Assembly: GCA_016715285.1 (NCBI GenBank)
Contig: JADKAO010000001.1
Location: 124,001 to 188,000 of the forward strand
Direction: 5' to 3'
Source: Actinomycetales bacterium
GTDB taxonomy: Bacteria; Actinomycetota; Actinomycetes; Actinomycetales; Dermatophilaceae
DNA length: 64,000 nucleotides
Below are positions 47,163 through 55,760 of the stretch, in pieces. The notes below the pieces were generated by a model. It saw only the letters and a program-made list of their open reading frames with translations. It searched no databases and had not been told where the DNA came from. Each line of letters opens with the position of its first letter. Position 1 is the first letter of the stretch. The position numbers and the translations under genes are program-made.

Positions 47163-48377
47163 TCACGTCAGGACTTTGACGGCATACCAGGCGTTGGTGA
47201 CGGCACTCGCCTCGCTGCTCTTAGCCCCGAAGCGCCGCTCGGCGGCCTTGATGGTGCGCCGCGCGAAGCCAGCGAAGTCGCTGTCCTTGGGGACGCCCTT
47301 AGCTGTCAGAGCGTCGTACCAAATGCGCCCCGCCCCCTCCCACGTGCGACCCCCGATCGCGGTGGCCGCGAGATAGAACGCGTGGTTGGGGATGCCGGAG
47401 TTGGTGTGGACGCCGCCGTTGTCGTGGTCGCTGTCGTGGGGGAGGTCGGCGAAGTCGTCCATCGTCGCCGGCTGCGGATCGCGGCCGAGGGCCGGATCGT
47501 CGTATGCCGTGCCCGGCGCCTTCATCGACCGCAGCGCGACCCCCTTGACTCGGTTGGTGAACAGGCCCGCGCCGATGAGCCAATCGGCTTCGGCTGCCGT
47601 CTGATTGAGCTTCATTTGCTTGACCATCGAGCCGAAGACGTCAGAGATCGACTCGTTGAGGGCGCCCGATTGGGCGACATAGGTGAGCCCGGCGGTGTAT
47701 TGCGTGAGACCGTGCGCAAGCTCGTGCCCGATGACGTCGAGACAGCTGGTGAAGCCGTCGAAATACACGCCATCGCCGTCGCCGAACACCATCTGGGTGC
47801 CGTCCCAGAAGGCGTTGTCGTAGCGCTCGTCGTAGTGGACGGTCGCGACGAGCGGCAGCCCCTTGCCGTCAAGCGAATCCCGCGAGTATGCCGTCCAAAG
47901 CAGATCCCACGTCGCGCCGAGTCCGTCGTAAGCCTCGTTGACCGCTGTGTCTTTGACGGGATCGACGCCTTCGCTGCGGACCAGGATGCCCGGGAGTGCA
48001 ACGCCATGCCGGGCGTCATGGATTGACCGCTCTGGTGCCGCGGGCAGGGTGACCGTGACGACCGTGGGGCGACCCGGGTCGAGTGCCCGCGCGCGCTGGC
48101 GCAGGTCTGGCGGGACCAAGCCCCGGCCGTCCGTGCGGCGGGGGCCTCGCGTCGCCCGCTCGCCCATGACCGTGCGGCGCTCTCGGACGGTCGCATCCTG
48201 CGCCAGGGTGCGCTGGGCGGCCTCAGCGACCCGCGGGTCGTCGTCGGCAGCGATCCGGCGAAGGAGGTAGGGCGGCAGGATCGTGCAACGCGTGGCTAGG
48301 GGACGACTCCCCGGGGAGCCCGAAGAGCGAGCGGAGCCTGCGGTGCGAGAAGGTGCGGTGGACGGCATACCCGCCAT
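47163..48377 (-). CDS. M4 (thermolysin-like) metallopeptidase, protealysin type
   Basis: About 404 residues. The zinc motif is VIGHELAHGLTQYTAGL (HExxH), followed by GALNESISDVFGSM with the third ligand Glu, and DNGGVHTNSGIPNHAFYL with the catalytic His region. The N-terminus has the short protealysin propeptide motif CTILPPYLLRRIA and no signal peptide. Protealysins can act intracellularly or in competition (family knowledge). Start is uncertain (ATG 48377 or GTG 48410); the region overlaps an octamer copy. Confidence 0.85.
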   Translation of the reverse strand: MAGMPSTAPSRTAGSARSSGSPGSRPLATRCTILPPYLLRRIAADDDPRVAEAAQRTLAQDATVRERRTVMGERATRGPRRTDGRGLVPPDLRQRARALDPGRPTVVTVTLPAAPERSIHDARHGVALPGILVRSEGVDPVKDTAVNEAYDGLGATWDLLWTAYSRDSLDGKGLPLVATVHYDERYDNAFWDGTQMVFGDGDGVYFDGFTSCLDVIGHELAHGLTQYTAGLTYVAQSGALNESISDVFGSMVKQMKLNQTAAEADWLIGAGLFTNRVKGVALRSMKAPGTAYDDPALGRDPQPATMDDFADLPHDSDHDNGGVHTNSGIPNHAFYLAATAIGGRTWEGAGRIWYDALTAKGVPKDSDFAGFARRTIKAAERRFGAKSSEASAVTNAWYAVKVLT

Positions 48378-48489
48378 TGTGCGTGTCACCGCCGACACCA
48401 GCGACCGCACCCGCGATGACTCTCGTTCCCATCTGAGTGGTGGCCGATCTCAGTATCCGGGCGGGACGTGGGGGGTGGTTGGACGGGTG

Positions 48490-48567
48490 GTGAGCACACG
48501 GCATACCCTGTCGCCTGTGATCGTGACGGCGCTGGTGCTCCTCCTTCCCAGCCGCGACGAGGCCTGA
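48490..48567 (+). CDS. leuL: leuA leader peptide (Leu-rich attenuator ORF)
   Basis: A 25-residue ORF reading VSTRHTLSPVIVTALVLLLP then SRDEA, from GTG 48490 (or from GTG 48517 as a shorter form). The LVLLL run uses consecutive leucine codons. It lies 84 nt before leuA, and its stop lies inside a downstream hairpin arm pair. This is the layout of a transcription attenuator sensing leucyl-tRNA, as predicted for leuA in actinobacteria (established knowledge). It also contains one copy of the octamer. Confidence 0.75.
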   Translation: MSTRHTLSPVIVTALVLLLPSRDEA

Positions 48568-48590
48568 CCTGACGGCCCTCCTCGTCGCGG
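48552..48590 (+). terminator. leuA attenuator hairpin
   Basis: CCGCGACGAGG (48552-48562) pairs perfectly with CCTCGTCGCGG (48580-48590) around a 17-nt loop. The left arm overlaps the last codons of the leader peptide, so a ribosome finishing or stalling there would control folding. Confidence 0.7.
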
Positions 48591-48650
48591 AGACTCGCGT
48601 GCCCGGCCGCGCACTTGCACCGACCCAGACGAGGACCTAAGGCCACCACC

Positions 48651-50396
48651 ATGCATCACCCCCAACACCCTTCCGGTATGCCGTTCGGCAAGTACGTGCC
48701 CTTCCACGAGCAGCTCACCATCGACCTGCCCGACCGCACCTGGCCGACCAAGACGATCACGACCGCGCCGCGCTGGTGCGCTGTTGACCTGCGTGACGGC
48801 AACCAAGCGCTCATCGACCCGATGAACTCCGAGCGCAAGAAGCGGATGTTCGACCTGCTCGTGCGGATGGGCTACAAGGAGATCGAGGTCGGCTTCCCGA
48901 GCGCGAGTGACACCGACTTCACCTTCTGCCGGGAGCTCATCGAGGGCGGGCACATCCCCGACGACGTGACCATCCAGGTGTTGACGCAGTGCCGCGACCA
49001 CCTCATCGAGCGCACCTTTGACGCGATCCGGGGTGCCAAGCAGGCGATTGTCCATTTCTACAACTCAACGTCGGTGCTGCAGCGGCGGGTCGTCTTTGGG
49101 TTGGACAAAGAGGGCATCATGGACATCGCGCTGCAGGGGGCGCGACTGTGTCGCAAGCTCGAGGAGACGATCCCTGAGACGGACGTCTACTACGAGTACT
49201 CGCCCGAGTCCTACACCGGCACCGAGCTCGAGTTCGCCGTACAGGTGTGCAATGCGGTCATCGACGTCATCGACCCGTCGCCCGACCACAAGATGATCGT
49301 CAACCTGCCGGCGACCGTCGAGATGATCACGCCCAACGTGTATGCCGACTCGATCGAGTGGATGTGTCGGCACCTGGATCGGCGTGATTCGGTCATGGTC
49401 AGCCTGCACCCGCACAACGACCGGGGGACTGGGGTCGCCGCGGCTGAGCTGGGCTATCTCGCGGGTGCCGACCGGATCGAGGGCTGCCTGTTTGGCAACG
49501 GCGAGCGCACCGGCAACGTCGACCTTGTCACCCTGGGCATGAACCTCTTCTCCCAAGGCATCGACCCGCAGATCGACTTCTCCAATATCGACGAGATCCG
49601 CCGCACCGTCGAGCACTGCAACCAGCTGCCGGTCCACGAACGCCACCCCTATGGCGGCGACCTCGTCTTCACGGCCTTCTCCGGCTCCCACCAGGACGCC
49701 ATCAAGAAGGGCTTCGAGTGGATGGAGAAGGACGCCGCGGCCGCTGGGACCGACATCAACGGCATACCGTGGGCGGTGCCGTATCTGCCGATCGACCCAC
49801 ATGACCTGGGGCGCTCGTATGAGGCGGTCGTGCGCGTCAACAGCCAGTCCGGCAAGGGCGGCGTTGCCTACATCATGAAGTCCGAGCGGGGCATGGACCT
49901 GCCGCGGCGGTTGCAGATCGAGTTCTCCGGTGTCGTGCAGCGCGACGCCGACCAGGACGGCGGCGAGGTCACGCCGACCGAGCTGTGGCACAAGTTCGAG
50001 GACGAATACCTCCCGACGCCGGACCACCCGTGGGGCCGGTTCCGGCTCGCGACGGCGCGGATCGACGCCGAGGAAGATGGCGACACGACGCTCATCGCCG
50101 GGGTGCGTGACCGCGCCGCGTCAGCGAGCGACATCACCTTCTTGGAGGGCCACGGCAACGGGCCGATCGCGGCGTTCTGCTCGGTGCTGTCGCAGCTGGG
50201 TGTCGACGTGCGCGTGCTCGACTATGCCGAGCACGCCATGTCAGCCGGTGGCGACGCCAAGGCCGCGGCCTATGTCGAGTGCGCGGTCGGCGAACGCGTG
50301 CTGTGGGGTGTCGGGATCGACTCGTCGATCGTGACGGCCTCGCTCAAGGCCATCGTCTCGGCGGTCAACCGGGCGCTGCGCGACACCTCGTCGTAG
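48651..50396 (+). CDS. leuA: 2-isopropylmalate synthase
   Basis: A 581-residue LeuA type 2 enzyme, the first committed step to leucine. The catalytic barrel contains CAVDLRDGNQALIDPMNSERK, with key residues RDGNQ, plus SLHPHNDRGTGVAAAELG (metal His residues) and NGERTGNVDLV. The regulatory C-terminal domain that binds leucine is present. ATG 48651 is chosen by homology. It is preceded by a Leu-rich leader and attenuator hairpin. Confidence 0.95.
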   Translation: MHHPQHPSGMPFGKYVPFHEQLTIDLPDRTWPTKTITTAPRWCAVDLRDGNQALIDPMNSERKKRMFDLLVRMGYKEIEVGFPSASDTDFTFCRELIEGGHIPDDVTIQVLTQCRDHLIERTFDAIRGAKQAIVHFYNSTSVLQRRVVFGLDKEGIMDIALQGARLCRKLEETIPETDVYYEYSPESYTGTELEFAVQVCNAVIDVIDPSPDHKMIVNLPATVEMITPNVYADSIEWMCRHLDRRDSVMVSLHPHNDRGTGVAAAELGYLAGADRIEGCLFGNGERTGNVDLVTLGMNLFSQGIDPQIDFSNIDEIRRTVEHCNQLPVHERHPYGGDLVFTAFSGSHQDAIKKGFEWMEKDAAAAGTDINGIPWAVPYLPIDPHDLGRSYEAVVRVNSQSGKGGVAYIMKSERGMDLPRRLQIEFSGVVQRDADQDGGEVTPTELWHKFEDEYLPTPDHPWGRFRLATARIDAEEDGDTTLIAGVRDRAASASDITFLEGHGNGPIAAFCSVLSQLGVDVRVLDYAEHAMSAGGDAKAAAYVECAVGERVLWGVGIDSSIVTASLKAIVSAVNRALRDTSS

Positions 50397-50412
50397 TCGC
50401 TCGGCCCCCCTC

Positions 50413-50645
50413 GCGATTCGATACCCGTTGCCCAGGCCTGCCTCGGGGGCGGGTATCGAGTGCTCGCTCCTTCCCGCGAATTGATACCCGTTGACGACGT
50501 GGGCATCGGCAATGGGTATCGAGCGCTCGCCCTTTCCCGCGAATCGATACCCGTTAAAGCCTCCTCGGCGGCGGCATCGGCTGCCTTCACGGAATCGATA
50601 CCCGTTCACGACGTGGGCACCGGCAACGGGTATCGAATGCGGAGG
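50413..50645. repeat. Palindromic repeat cluster B (four ~60-bp units)
   Basis: Four units each contain TCGATACCCGTT or TTGATACCCGTT. Units 1, 2 and 4 end (G/A)GGGTATCGA, so GATACCCGTTG pairs with CAAYGGGTATC in units 2 and 4. Unit 3 lacks the right arm. Between units lies GCTCGC(T/C)C(T/C)TTCCCGCGAA. It occupies the convergent gap between leuA and the AlkB-like gene. Confidence 0.82.
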
Positions 50646-50654
50646 TGGCGAGGG

Positions 50655-51293
50655 CTAACGGACGCCGCGGGTCCGGAACTGGATCGAGATCCGCGGCCCG
50701 ACCGGCTTCGCGGTCTTGGGGATCGCGTGTTCCCAGGTGCGTTGGCAGGAGCCGCCCATCACCGCGAGATCGCCGTGCCCCAACGGCAGCCGGTATGCCG
50801 AGTGCCCACCTCCGCGCTTGCGGAGCGTGAGCGTGCGTGCTGAGCCGAGCGACAGGATCGCGACCATCGTGTCGTGCGTCGCGCCGCGGCCGACGGTATC
50901 TCCGTGCCAAGCCACGCTGTCGCGGCCGTCGCGATAGAGGCAACAGCCAGCGCTGGTGAAGTCTTCGCCGAGCTCGTCTCGGTAGTGGGCGCTCAGACGA
51001 TCACGGGCGTCGGTGAGCAAGGGGAGCGGGAGGGGCTCGCCGGTCGAGTAGTACTTCGTGAGGCGCGGGACGGCCACGACGTTGTCCCACATGACGCGCG
51101 TGTCCGCCTGCCACGGGATCGCGGATCGGACGAGTTCGAAGACGCTGTCGGCGCCGTGCAACCAACCTGGGCGGATGTCGACCCACGCGCCGAGGCCGAG
51201 GGTGATGCGCTCGAGACCGTCGGAGATCTGACCAAAGGAGGGTGTCTCGTCGAGGTCAAGGAGCGAACCCTGCCAAGGGAGCGTGGACGGCAT
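50655..51293 (-). CDS. AlkB-like 2OG-Fe(II) oxygenase
   Basis: 212 residues. Iron ligands are in VAWHGDTVGR (HxD) and WEHAIPK (His), and the 2-oxoglutarate arginine is in RISIQFRTRG. AlkB homologues demethylate alkylated bases in DNA or RNA. The ATG start at 51293 is itself part of an octamer copy (GGTATGCCGTCC); the frame is open further upstream without a ribosome site. It overlaps nothing but is divergent from recO. Confidence 0.85.
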   Translation of the reverse strand: MPSTLPWQGSLLDLDETPSFGQISDGLERITLGLGAWVDIRPGWLHGADSVFELVRSAIPWQADTRVMWDNVVAVPRLTKYYSTGEPLPLPLLTDARDRLSAHYRDELGEDFTSAGCCLYRDGRDSVAWHGDTVGRGATHDTMVAILSLGSARTLTLRKRGGGHSAYRLPLGHGDLAVMGGSCQRTWEHAIPKTAKPVGPRISIQFRTRGVR

Positions 51294-51397
51294 ACCGGAA
51301 GTGTATCCGACAAGTGTTCGATTCTGGCGACGCCCGCGCCGGGCTGGCACCCGCGTGCCGTGCCTGCGCCCGAGTCGCGGCGGGGGACAATGGCCGC

Positions 51398-52126
51398 GTG
51401 CCGCTCTACCGTGACGAGGCGGTCGTCCTGCGCACCCACAAGCTGGGCGAGGCCGACCGGATCATCACTGCGCTCACGCGGACGCGCGGCAAGATTCGCA
51501 CGGTGGCCAAGGGAGTGCGGCGAACCAGCTCACGGTTTGGGTCGCGGCTCGAGCCCTTTATGGTGGTCGATCTGCAGTGTTATGAAGGTCGCAACCTGGA
51601 TACCGTTACCCAGGCGGTGACTTTGGCGCCGCACGGTGACGCGATCTGCCGGGACTACACGGCATACACGGCGGCGACCGCGGTCGTGGAGACGTGCGAT
51701 CGGCTCACTGAGGAGGCGCTCCCGGCGACGCAGCAGTACCTTCTCGTGGCGGGGGCGATGGCGGCGCTCGCTGCCCGCGAACACGACCCCGGTCTCGTGC
51801 TTGACGCCTACCTGCTGCGCGCGTTGTCGGTGGCGGGGTGGGCGCCGAGCTTCGGGGACTGCGCGAAGTGCGGGGCTCCCGGGCCGCATCGTGCGTTCAA
51901 TATCGCGGCCGGTGGGGCCGTGTGTCTTGTATGCCGTCCGCCCGGCTCCGCTGCCCCCGCCTCCGAGACGCTGGCCTTGTTGTCTGCCTTGTTGACCGGC
52001 AACTGGGCGTTGGCTGACGCGTCAAACCCCGTGCATCAGCGCGAGGGGAGCGGGTTGGTGGCCGCTTTTTTGCAGTGGCACCTCGAGCGGGGCGTCCGCA
52101 GCTTGCCCATGGTCGAACGCGCCTGA
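51398..52126 (+). CDS. recO: DNA repair protein RecO
   Basis: 242 residues. The N-terminal OB fold begins YRDEAVVLRTHKLGEADRII. A zinc site is formed by CAKC...CLVC (~residues 161-184). RecO with RecR loads RecA on SSB-coated gaps. GTG 51398 is fixed by homology. It precedes uppS as in many actinobacteria, but the pair is separated here by the hairpin-flanked DUF559 gene. Confidence 0.93.
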   Translation: MPLYRDEAVVLRTHKLGEADRIITALTRTRGKIRTVAKGVRRTSSRFGSRLEPFMVVDLQCYEGRNLDTVTQAVTLAPHGDAICRDYTAYTAATAVVETCDRLTEEALPATQQYLLVAGAMAALAAREHDPGLVLDAYLLRALSVAGWAPSFGDCAKCGAPGPHRAFNIAAGGAVCLVCRPPGSAAPASETLALLSALLTGNWALADASNPVHQREGSGLVAAFLQWHLERGVRSLPMVERA

Positions 52127-52156
52127 GCCGGGCGGCATACAAGGCTCTCTTCGCCC

Positions 52157-52213
52157 CGAGATGTCAGTAGTGGTGGTTTCAGAGCCCCGGAAACCACCAC
52201 TACTGACATCTCG
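52157..52213. repeat. Long perfect hairpin H1 (24-bp arms, 9-nt loop)
   Basis: Arms 52157-52180 and 52190-52213 are exact reverse complements; loop AGAGCCCCG. It lies between the convergent recO and DUF559 genes and could end both transcripts. The same arm sequence recurs in H2 at 53189-53243. Confidence 0.95.
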
Positions 52214-52228
52214 CGAGGCCCCGGCTGC

Positions 52229-53119
52229 TTAGACCAGCCATGCCCGCAGGAGGTCGAGCAGTTCCTCCCTTGCCTGTGGGTGGAAAACCTCACGAGAGGT
52301 CAACTCGACCACTCGCCAACCAGAGGCCTCGGCCAACCGGCGCCGGGCGAACCCGTCCTGCCAGACCCGTCGGCTGCTCCGATGGATGTCGCCGTGATAT
52401 TCGCCGATGACCCGGTAGCGACGCCAGAGGAAGTCGGCCCGCAGCAGCCAGGACCCGGCTTCATCATGGACGTCAGCATTGAGTTCGGGCTCAGGCAGGC
52501 CTCCGCGCACGAACATCAGCCGGGTCAGCGTCTCCATCCGGGAAGCGCTGCCAATCCGCGTCAGTGCAGCGGCTTCGCGGAGGGCACGGATGCCCCGTCG
52601 ACCCGGGCGCCCATCCAGATATCCCAGCACGTCATCTGGCGAAGTGCCGCGACGGGCCAAGGCATCACCGATGACGACAAGTTCATCGATGGGCAAGAGG
52701 CCAGCCAAGTCAGCCCAGGTGTCGAGCGGACCAACAACCGGCAGCCCGGCCACCTCAACCCGGGCACGCGACTCAAGTCCTCGATGGCCGACCACTCCGG
52801 TGCGCCGGGGGATGGGGAGACTTGTGGGCCGCATGAGGTGCCAGGGCATGCTCGGATGCCAGGGCCACGGGAGTGGAAGATCGAGCAGGTATGCCGCGCT
52901 GAGGTGCGAAAACGCGAACGGCCTGGTCATAGCGGACGCAATCACGCGAGCCTCGGCCCTCACCGAGCAGTCAGCCGTCGGCACGCGGACTCCCCGGGTG
53001 GGTTTGAGCAGGTCAGGATGGCGGAGCCGTTCGCGAGAGATGCCGAGACCCCGAGCCTGAGCAACCGTGAACGGACGGGTCGCCAAAGCCGCGGGGAGCG
53101 GAGCGAGCGGGCGAGGCAT
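52229..53119 (-). CDS. AbiEi-like winged helix plus DUF559/Vsr-type nuclease-fold protein
   Basis: 296 residues. The N-terminal ~60 residues form an AbiEi_4-like winged helix (FTVAQARGLGISRERLRHPD then PTRGVRVP). The C-terminal ~100 residues resemble the DUF559 PD-(D/E)XK fold, with ASRMET, LRADFLWRRYRVIGEYHG and SGWRVVELTSREVF; the usual ExK position reads EYH. Function unknown; such proteins are scattered, often strain-variable, and sometimes discussed with abortive infection. It is bracketed by two copies of a long hairpin and interrupts recO-uppS, so it may be a recent insertion. Confidence 0.75.
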   Translation of the reverse strand: MPRPLAPLPAALATRPFTVAQARGLGISRERLRHPDLLKPTRGVRVPTADCSVRAEARVIASAMTRPFAFSHLSAAYLLDLPLPWPWHPSMPWHLMRPTSLPIPRRTGVVGHRGLESRARVEVAGLPVVGPLDTWADLAGLLPIDELVVIGDALARRGTSPDDVLGYLDGRPGRRGIRALREAAALTRIGSASRMETLTRLMFVRGGLPEPELNADVHDEAGSWLLRADFLWRRYRVIGEYHGDIHRSSRRVWQDGFARRRLAEASGWRVVELTSREVFHPQAREELLDLLRAWLV

Positions 53120-53188
53120 ACGGGAATCTTGACCGGCGACCAGCCACCTTGCCCGCGACTATCCACAGCCCCTGCCGAGCCGCAGCGT

Positions 53189-53243
53189 GAGATGTCAGTA
53201 GTGGTGGTTTCAAGGCGGCCGAAACCACCACTACTGACATCTC
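53189..53243. repeat. Long perfect hairpin H2 (23-bp arms, 9-nt loop)
   Basis: Arms 53189-53211 and 53221-53243 are exact reverse complements with the same sequence as H1; the loop is AAGGCGGCC. It lies in the divergent region between the DUF559 gene start (53119) and uppS (53277), where a terminator would not be expected. Confidence 0.95.
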
Positions 53244-53276
53244 GGGTGGCTCAGGCAGGCTCTCCACGGCTTTAGG

Positions 53277-54077
53277 GTGGTGAGCGTGACGGCATACCAG
53301 CTGCCTTTTGGACACCCGAGTGGCGCCCGGCCGCCAGCACTGCCACCCCAGGTCCTCCCGCGGCACGTCGCAATCGTCATGGACGGCAACGGCCGCTGGG
53401 CCAACCAACGTGGCCTCCCGCGCACCAAGGGCCATGAGGCCGGCGAGGCAGCCCTGCTCGACGTCGTCGCTGGGGCCATCGAAGTCGGCGTCACTCACCT
53501 GTCGGCCTATGCCTTCTCCACCGAAAACTGGCGCCGCTCGCCCGACGAAGTCCGCTTCCTCATGGGGTTCAACCGTGACGTCATCCGCCGACGTCGCGAC
53601 CAACTCCACGAGTGGGGCGTGCGGATGCGGTGGGTCGGCCGCCGGCCCAAGCTGTGGCGCTCGGTCATCTCCGAGCTGGAGACCGCCCAAGAGCTCACCC
53701 AACACAACACCGGGCTCACGCTCTACTTCTGCGTCAACTACGGCGGCCGCGCGGAGATCGCCGACGCGGTCGCGCGCATCGCCACCGACGCCCGCGAGGG
53801 CCGCCTCAAGCCATCGTCGATCGACGAACGCACCATCGCGCGCTACCTCCAGGAGCCCACGATGCCCGACGTCGACCTCTTCGTCCGGTCATCGGGGGAG
53901 CAGCGCACCTCGAACTTCCTGCTGTGGCAATCCGCCTACGCCGAAATGGTCTTCCTCGACACGCTATGGCCAGATTTTGACCGCCGTCACCTCTGGCAGG
54001 CCATCGAGCAGTATGCCGCCCGCGACCGGCGTTACGGCGGGGCCGTCGACCTTGCGGCCCAGGAGGGCACAAGCTGA
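53277..54077 (+). CDS. uppS: Isoprenyl transferase (undecaprenyl/decaprenyl diphosphate synthase)
   Basis: About 266 residues. The active-site loop is VAIVMDGNGRWANQRGLPRT, followed by YAFSTENWRRS and RSSGEQRTSNFLLWQSAYAE. It makes the lipid carrier for peptidoglycan. Several GTGs (53277, 53280, 53286) lie near the start, and an octamer encodes Ala-Tyr at residue ~5. Confidence 0.94.
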   Translation: MVSVTAYQLPFGHPSGARPPALPPQVLPRHVAIVMDGNGRWANQRGLPRTKGHEAGEAALLDVVAGAIEVGVTHLSAYAFSTENWRRSPDEVRFLMGFNRDVIRRRRDQLHEWGVRMRWVGRRPKLWRSVISELETAQELTQHNTGLTLYFCVNYGGRAEIADAVARIATDAREGRLKPSSIDERTIARYLQEPTMPDVDLFVRSSGEQRTSNFLLWQSAYAEMVFLDTLWPDFDRRHLWQAIEQYAARDRRYGGAVDLAAQEGTS

Positions 54078-54104
54078 CCGGCTGGGCCGATCTGCCCGGC
54101 AACC

Positions 54105-55706
54105 TCAAGCCACCAGAGGGGGCCAGGGGGTCTCGGGTGGAGTGGTCTCGGACGCGACGTCCCACGCCTGCCGCAGCCGCCGGACCGCTTCACGAAGGCG
54201 GTCTTCGCCCACGGTGTACGGCAGCCGCAGCCGTGATTCCATCCCTCCGCCCACGGCGAACCGGCCACCCGCTGCCAGCAGCAGACCCAACGGCTGCGCC
54301 GCGCGGACCAGGCCCGACGCGACCGGCCTCGGCAGCTCGCACCAGACGTTGACTCCGCCCGTTGGCGCCGAGCACGCCCACTCCGGCAACCCCACGCGCA
54401 GCTCGCTGAGCAACACGTCGCGCTGACGCCGCAAGGCCTCTCGCCGTTCTCGCATGATCTCCACGCGGGCGGCGAGCAACTCGACCGTTACTAGCTGCTC
54501 GAGGATGGGTGTCCCCAAATCGAGGCAGTGGCGGGCGTAGAGAACCTGGTCCCTGAGGGCTCGCACCGACCCAAGCTCAGCGCCCGTGGAGGAAGACTTC
54601 GCTCGGGAGGTCGGCAGAGTGCTCGGCAGGCGGATCCACCCCACGCGCACACCACCCCAAAACGCCTTGCTCGTTCCGCCGATAGTGATGACACCGTCAC
54701 CGCACGCCGCCAGCGGCGCAGGCATCTCGGCATCGGTGAGATCGAGCGGCAAGTCGACAAAGGTCTCGTCCGCGATGAGCGTCGCGCCGACACGGGCCGC
54801 GACATCGACCAGCTCCGCCCGTTGGCCGGCCGGCATCAACGCACCAGTGGGATTGTGGAAGTCCGGCATGAGGTACGCGAGCGGCGCACCAGACCTGCGC
54901 AAGGTCGCAGCGAAGGTTTCGACGTCCCACCCATACCCGACGTCCGCTCCGCCGATCATGGGCACACCCGTCGGCCGCAGGCGAGCTGCCGTCAGTGTGT
55001 GGATCGCGTTGGCATAGGTCGGCGTCTCCATGACAACGCGCTGACCGGGCCGCCCGAGCGCCTGCGCCGCCGCGGCCAAGGCGGCATTGGCTCCGGTGGT
55101 CACGACAATCTGATCAGCCTCGGTCGCCAGACCTCGACCGGCAAACCATCCCGCGATCGCCGCGCGAGTCTCCGGCAAGCCAACGGGGTCATACCCCGGC
55201 ACGGCGAGATAGCGAGGCAGCACACTCAGCGCCCGCTCATACGCCTGGAGCGTGCCAGCGCTCGCCGGCAGAGCGGCATACGTCAGGTCGATGGTGGACG
55301 CGTCGCTCGGTCGCGCGATCAGCGGCCCGTGCGCGGGCAATGCACCGCCAGGCAGTTGCGCTACCGATCCCGACCCACGTCGGGACGCGAGGTAGCCACC
55401 ATCTCGGAGCACGGCATACGCGCGGGTCACCGTCGTGCGACTCACCCCCAGCGCAACCGGGAGATCGCGCTCGCTCGGGAGCCGGGTGCCGACCGGAATG
55501 CGCCCATCGCCGATTAGGTGCCGCAGCCGAATCGCTAATTCTCGGTATGCCGGCTGCCCGCTGCGCGGGGTGGCTCCAGGCACGGGAGGCTGGGGGGTGC
55601 CGCCAGGGCCCGAACCCCTCGGGACCGACCCCCTCGCGCCGGAACCGCTCGGCACCCCAGCGACGAGCGCAGCCACGGTGGCCGCTGAGATCGACCCAGC
55701 ATTCAT
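54105..55706 (-). CDS. yczR: MocR-type regulator, YczR-like (GntR HTH fused to aminotransferase)
   Basis: 533 residues. An Ala/Gly/Pro-rich start is followed by a GntR winged helix (AYRELAIRLRHLIGDGRIPV then LPSERDLPVALGVSRTTVTRAYAVL, ~residues 50-120). Then comes a fold-type I aminotransferase domain with NPTGALM and ITIGGTSKAFWGGVRVGWIR, whose Lys binds PLP. It diverges from a yczE-type membrane gene, with an inverted repeat between them: the known YczR-YczE arrangement. The ATG 55706 is chosen over a longer open frame that only reads antisense to yczE. Confidence 0.85.
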   Translation of the reverse strand: MNAGSISAATVAALVAGVPSGSGARGSVPRGSGPGGTPQPPVPGATPRSGQPAYRELAIRLRHLIGDGRIPVGTRLPSERDLPVALGVSRTTVTRAYAVLRDGGYLASRRGSGSVAQLPGGALPAHGPLIARPSDASTIDLTYAALPASAGTLQAYERALSVLPRYLAVPGYDPVGLPETRAAIAGWFAGRGLATEADQIVVTTGANAALAAAAQALGRPGQRVVMETPTYANAIHTLTAARLRPTGVPMIGGADVGYGWDVETFAATLRRSGAPLAYLMPDFHNPTGALMPAGQRAELVDVAARVGATLIADETFVDLPLDLTDAEMPAPLAACGDGVITIGGTSKAFWGGVRVGWIRLPSTLPTSRAKSSSTGAELGSVRALRDQVLYARHCLDLGTPILEQLVTVELLAARVEIMRERREALRRQRDVLLSELRVGLPEWACSAPTGGVNVWCELPRPVASGLVRAAQPLGLLLAAGGRFAVGGGMESRLRLPYTVGEDRLREAVRRLRQAWDVASETTPPETPWPPLVA

Positions 55707-55720
55707 GCAGGCCAGTGAAG

Positions 55721-55753
55721 CACAAGTGGCTATCGATCTAAAGGCCACTTGTG
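55721..55753. promoter_or_regulatory. Probable YczR operator in the yczR-yczE intergenic region
   Basis: CACAAGTGGC (55721-55730) and GCCACTTGTG (55744-55753) are exact inverted repeats with a 13-nt spacer in the 54-bp gap. The half-site AAGTGGCTA resembles binding sites of MocR regulators such as actinobacterial PdxR (AAGTGG-CTA). Confidence 0.75.
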
Positions 55754-55760
55754 CCGCACA

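Noticed and set aside
52157..53243. Insertion sequence or composite transposon
   Set aside because: No transposase or clear target duplication; the repeats are hairpins rather than IS termini. Kept only as a possible non-autonomous unit.
45673..54104. Biosynthetic cluster or prophage around 46-54 kb
   Set aside because: Genes are unrelated housekeeping or repair functions on alternating strands, with no structural, integrase or synthase genes.
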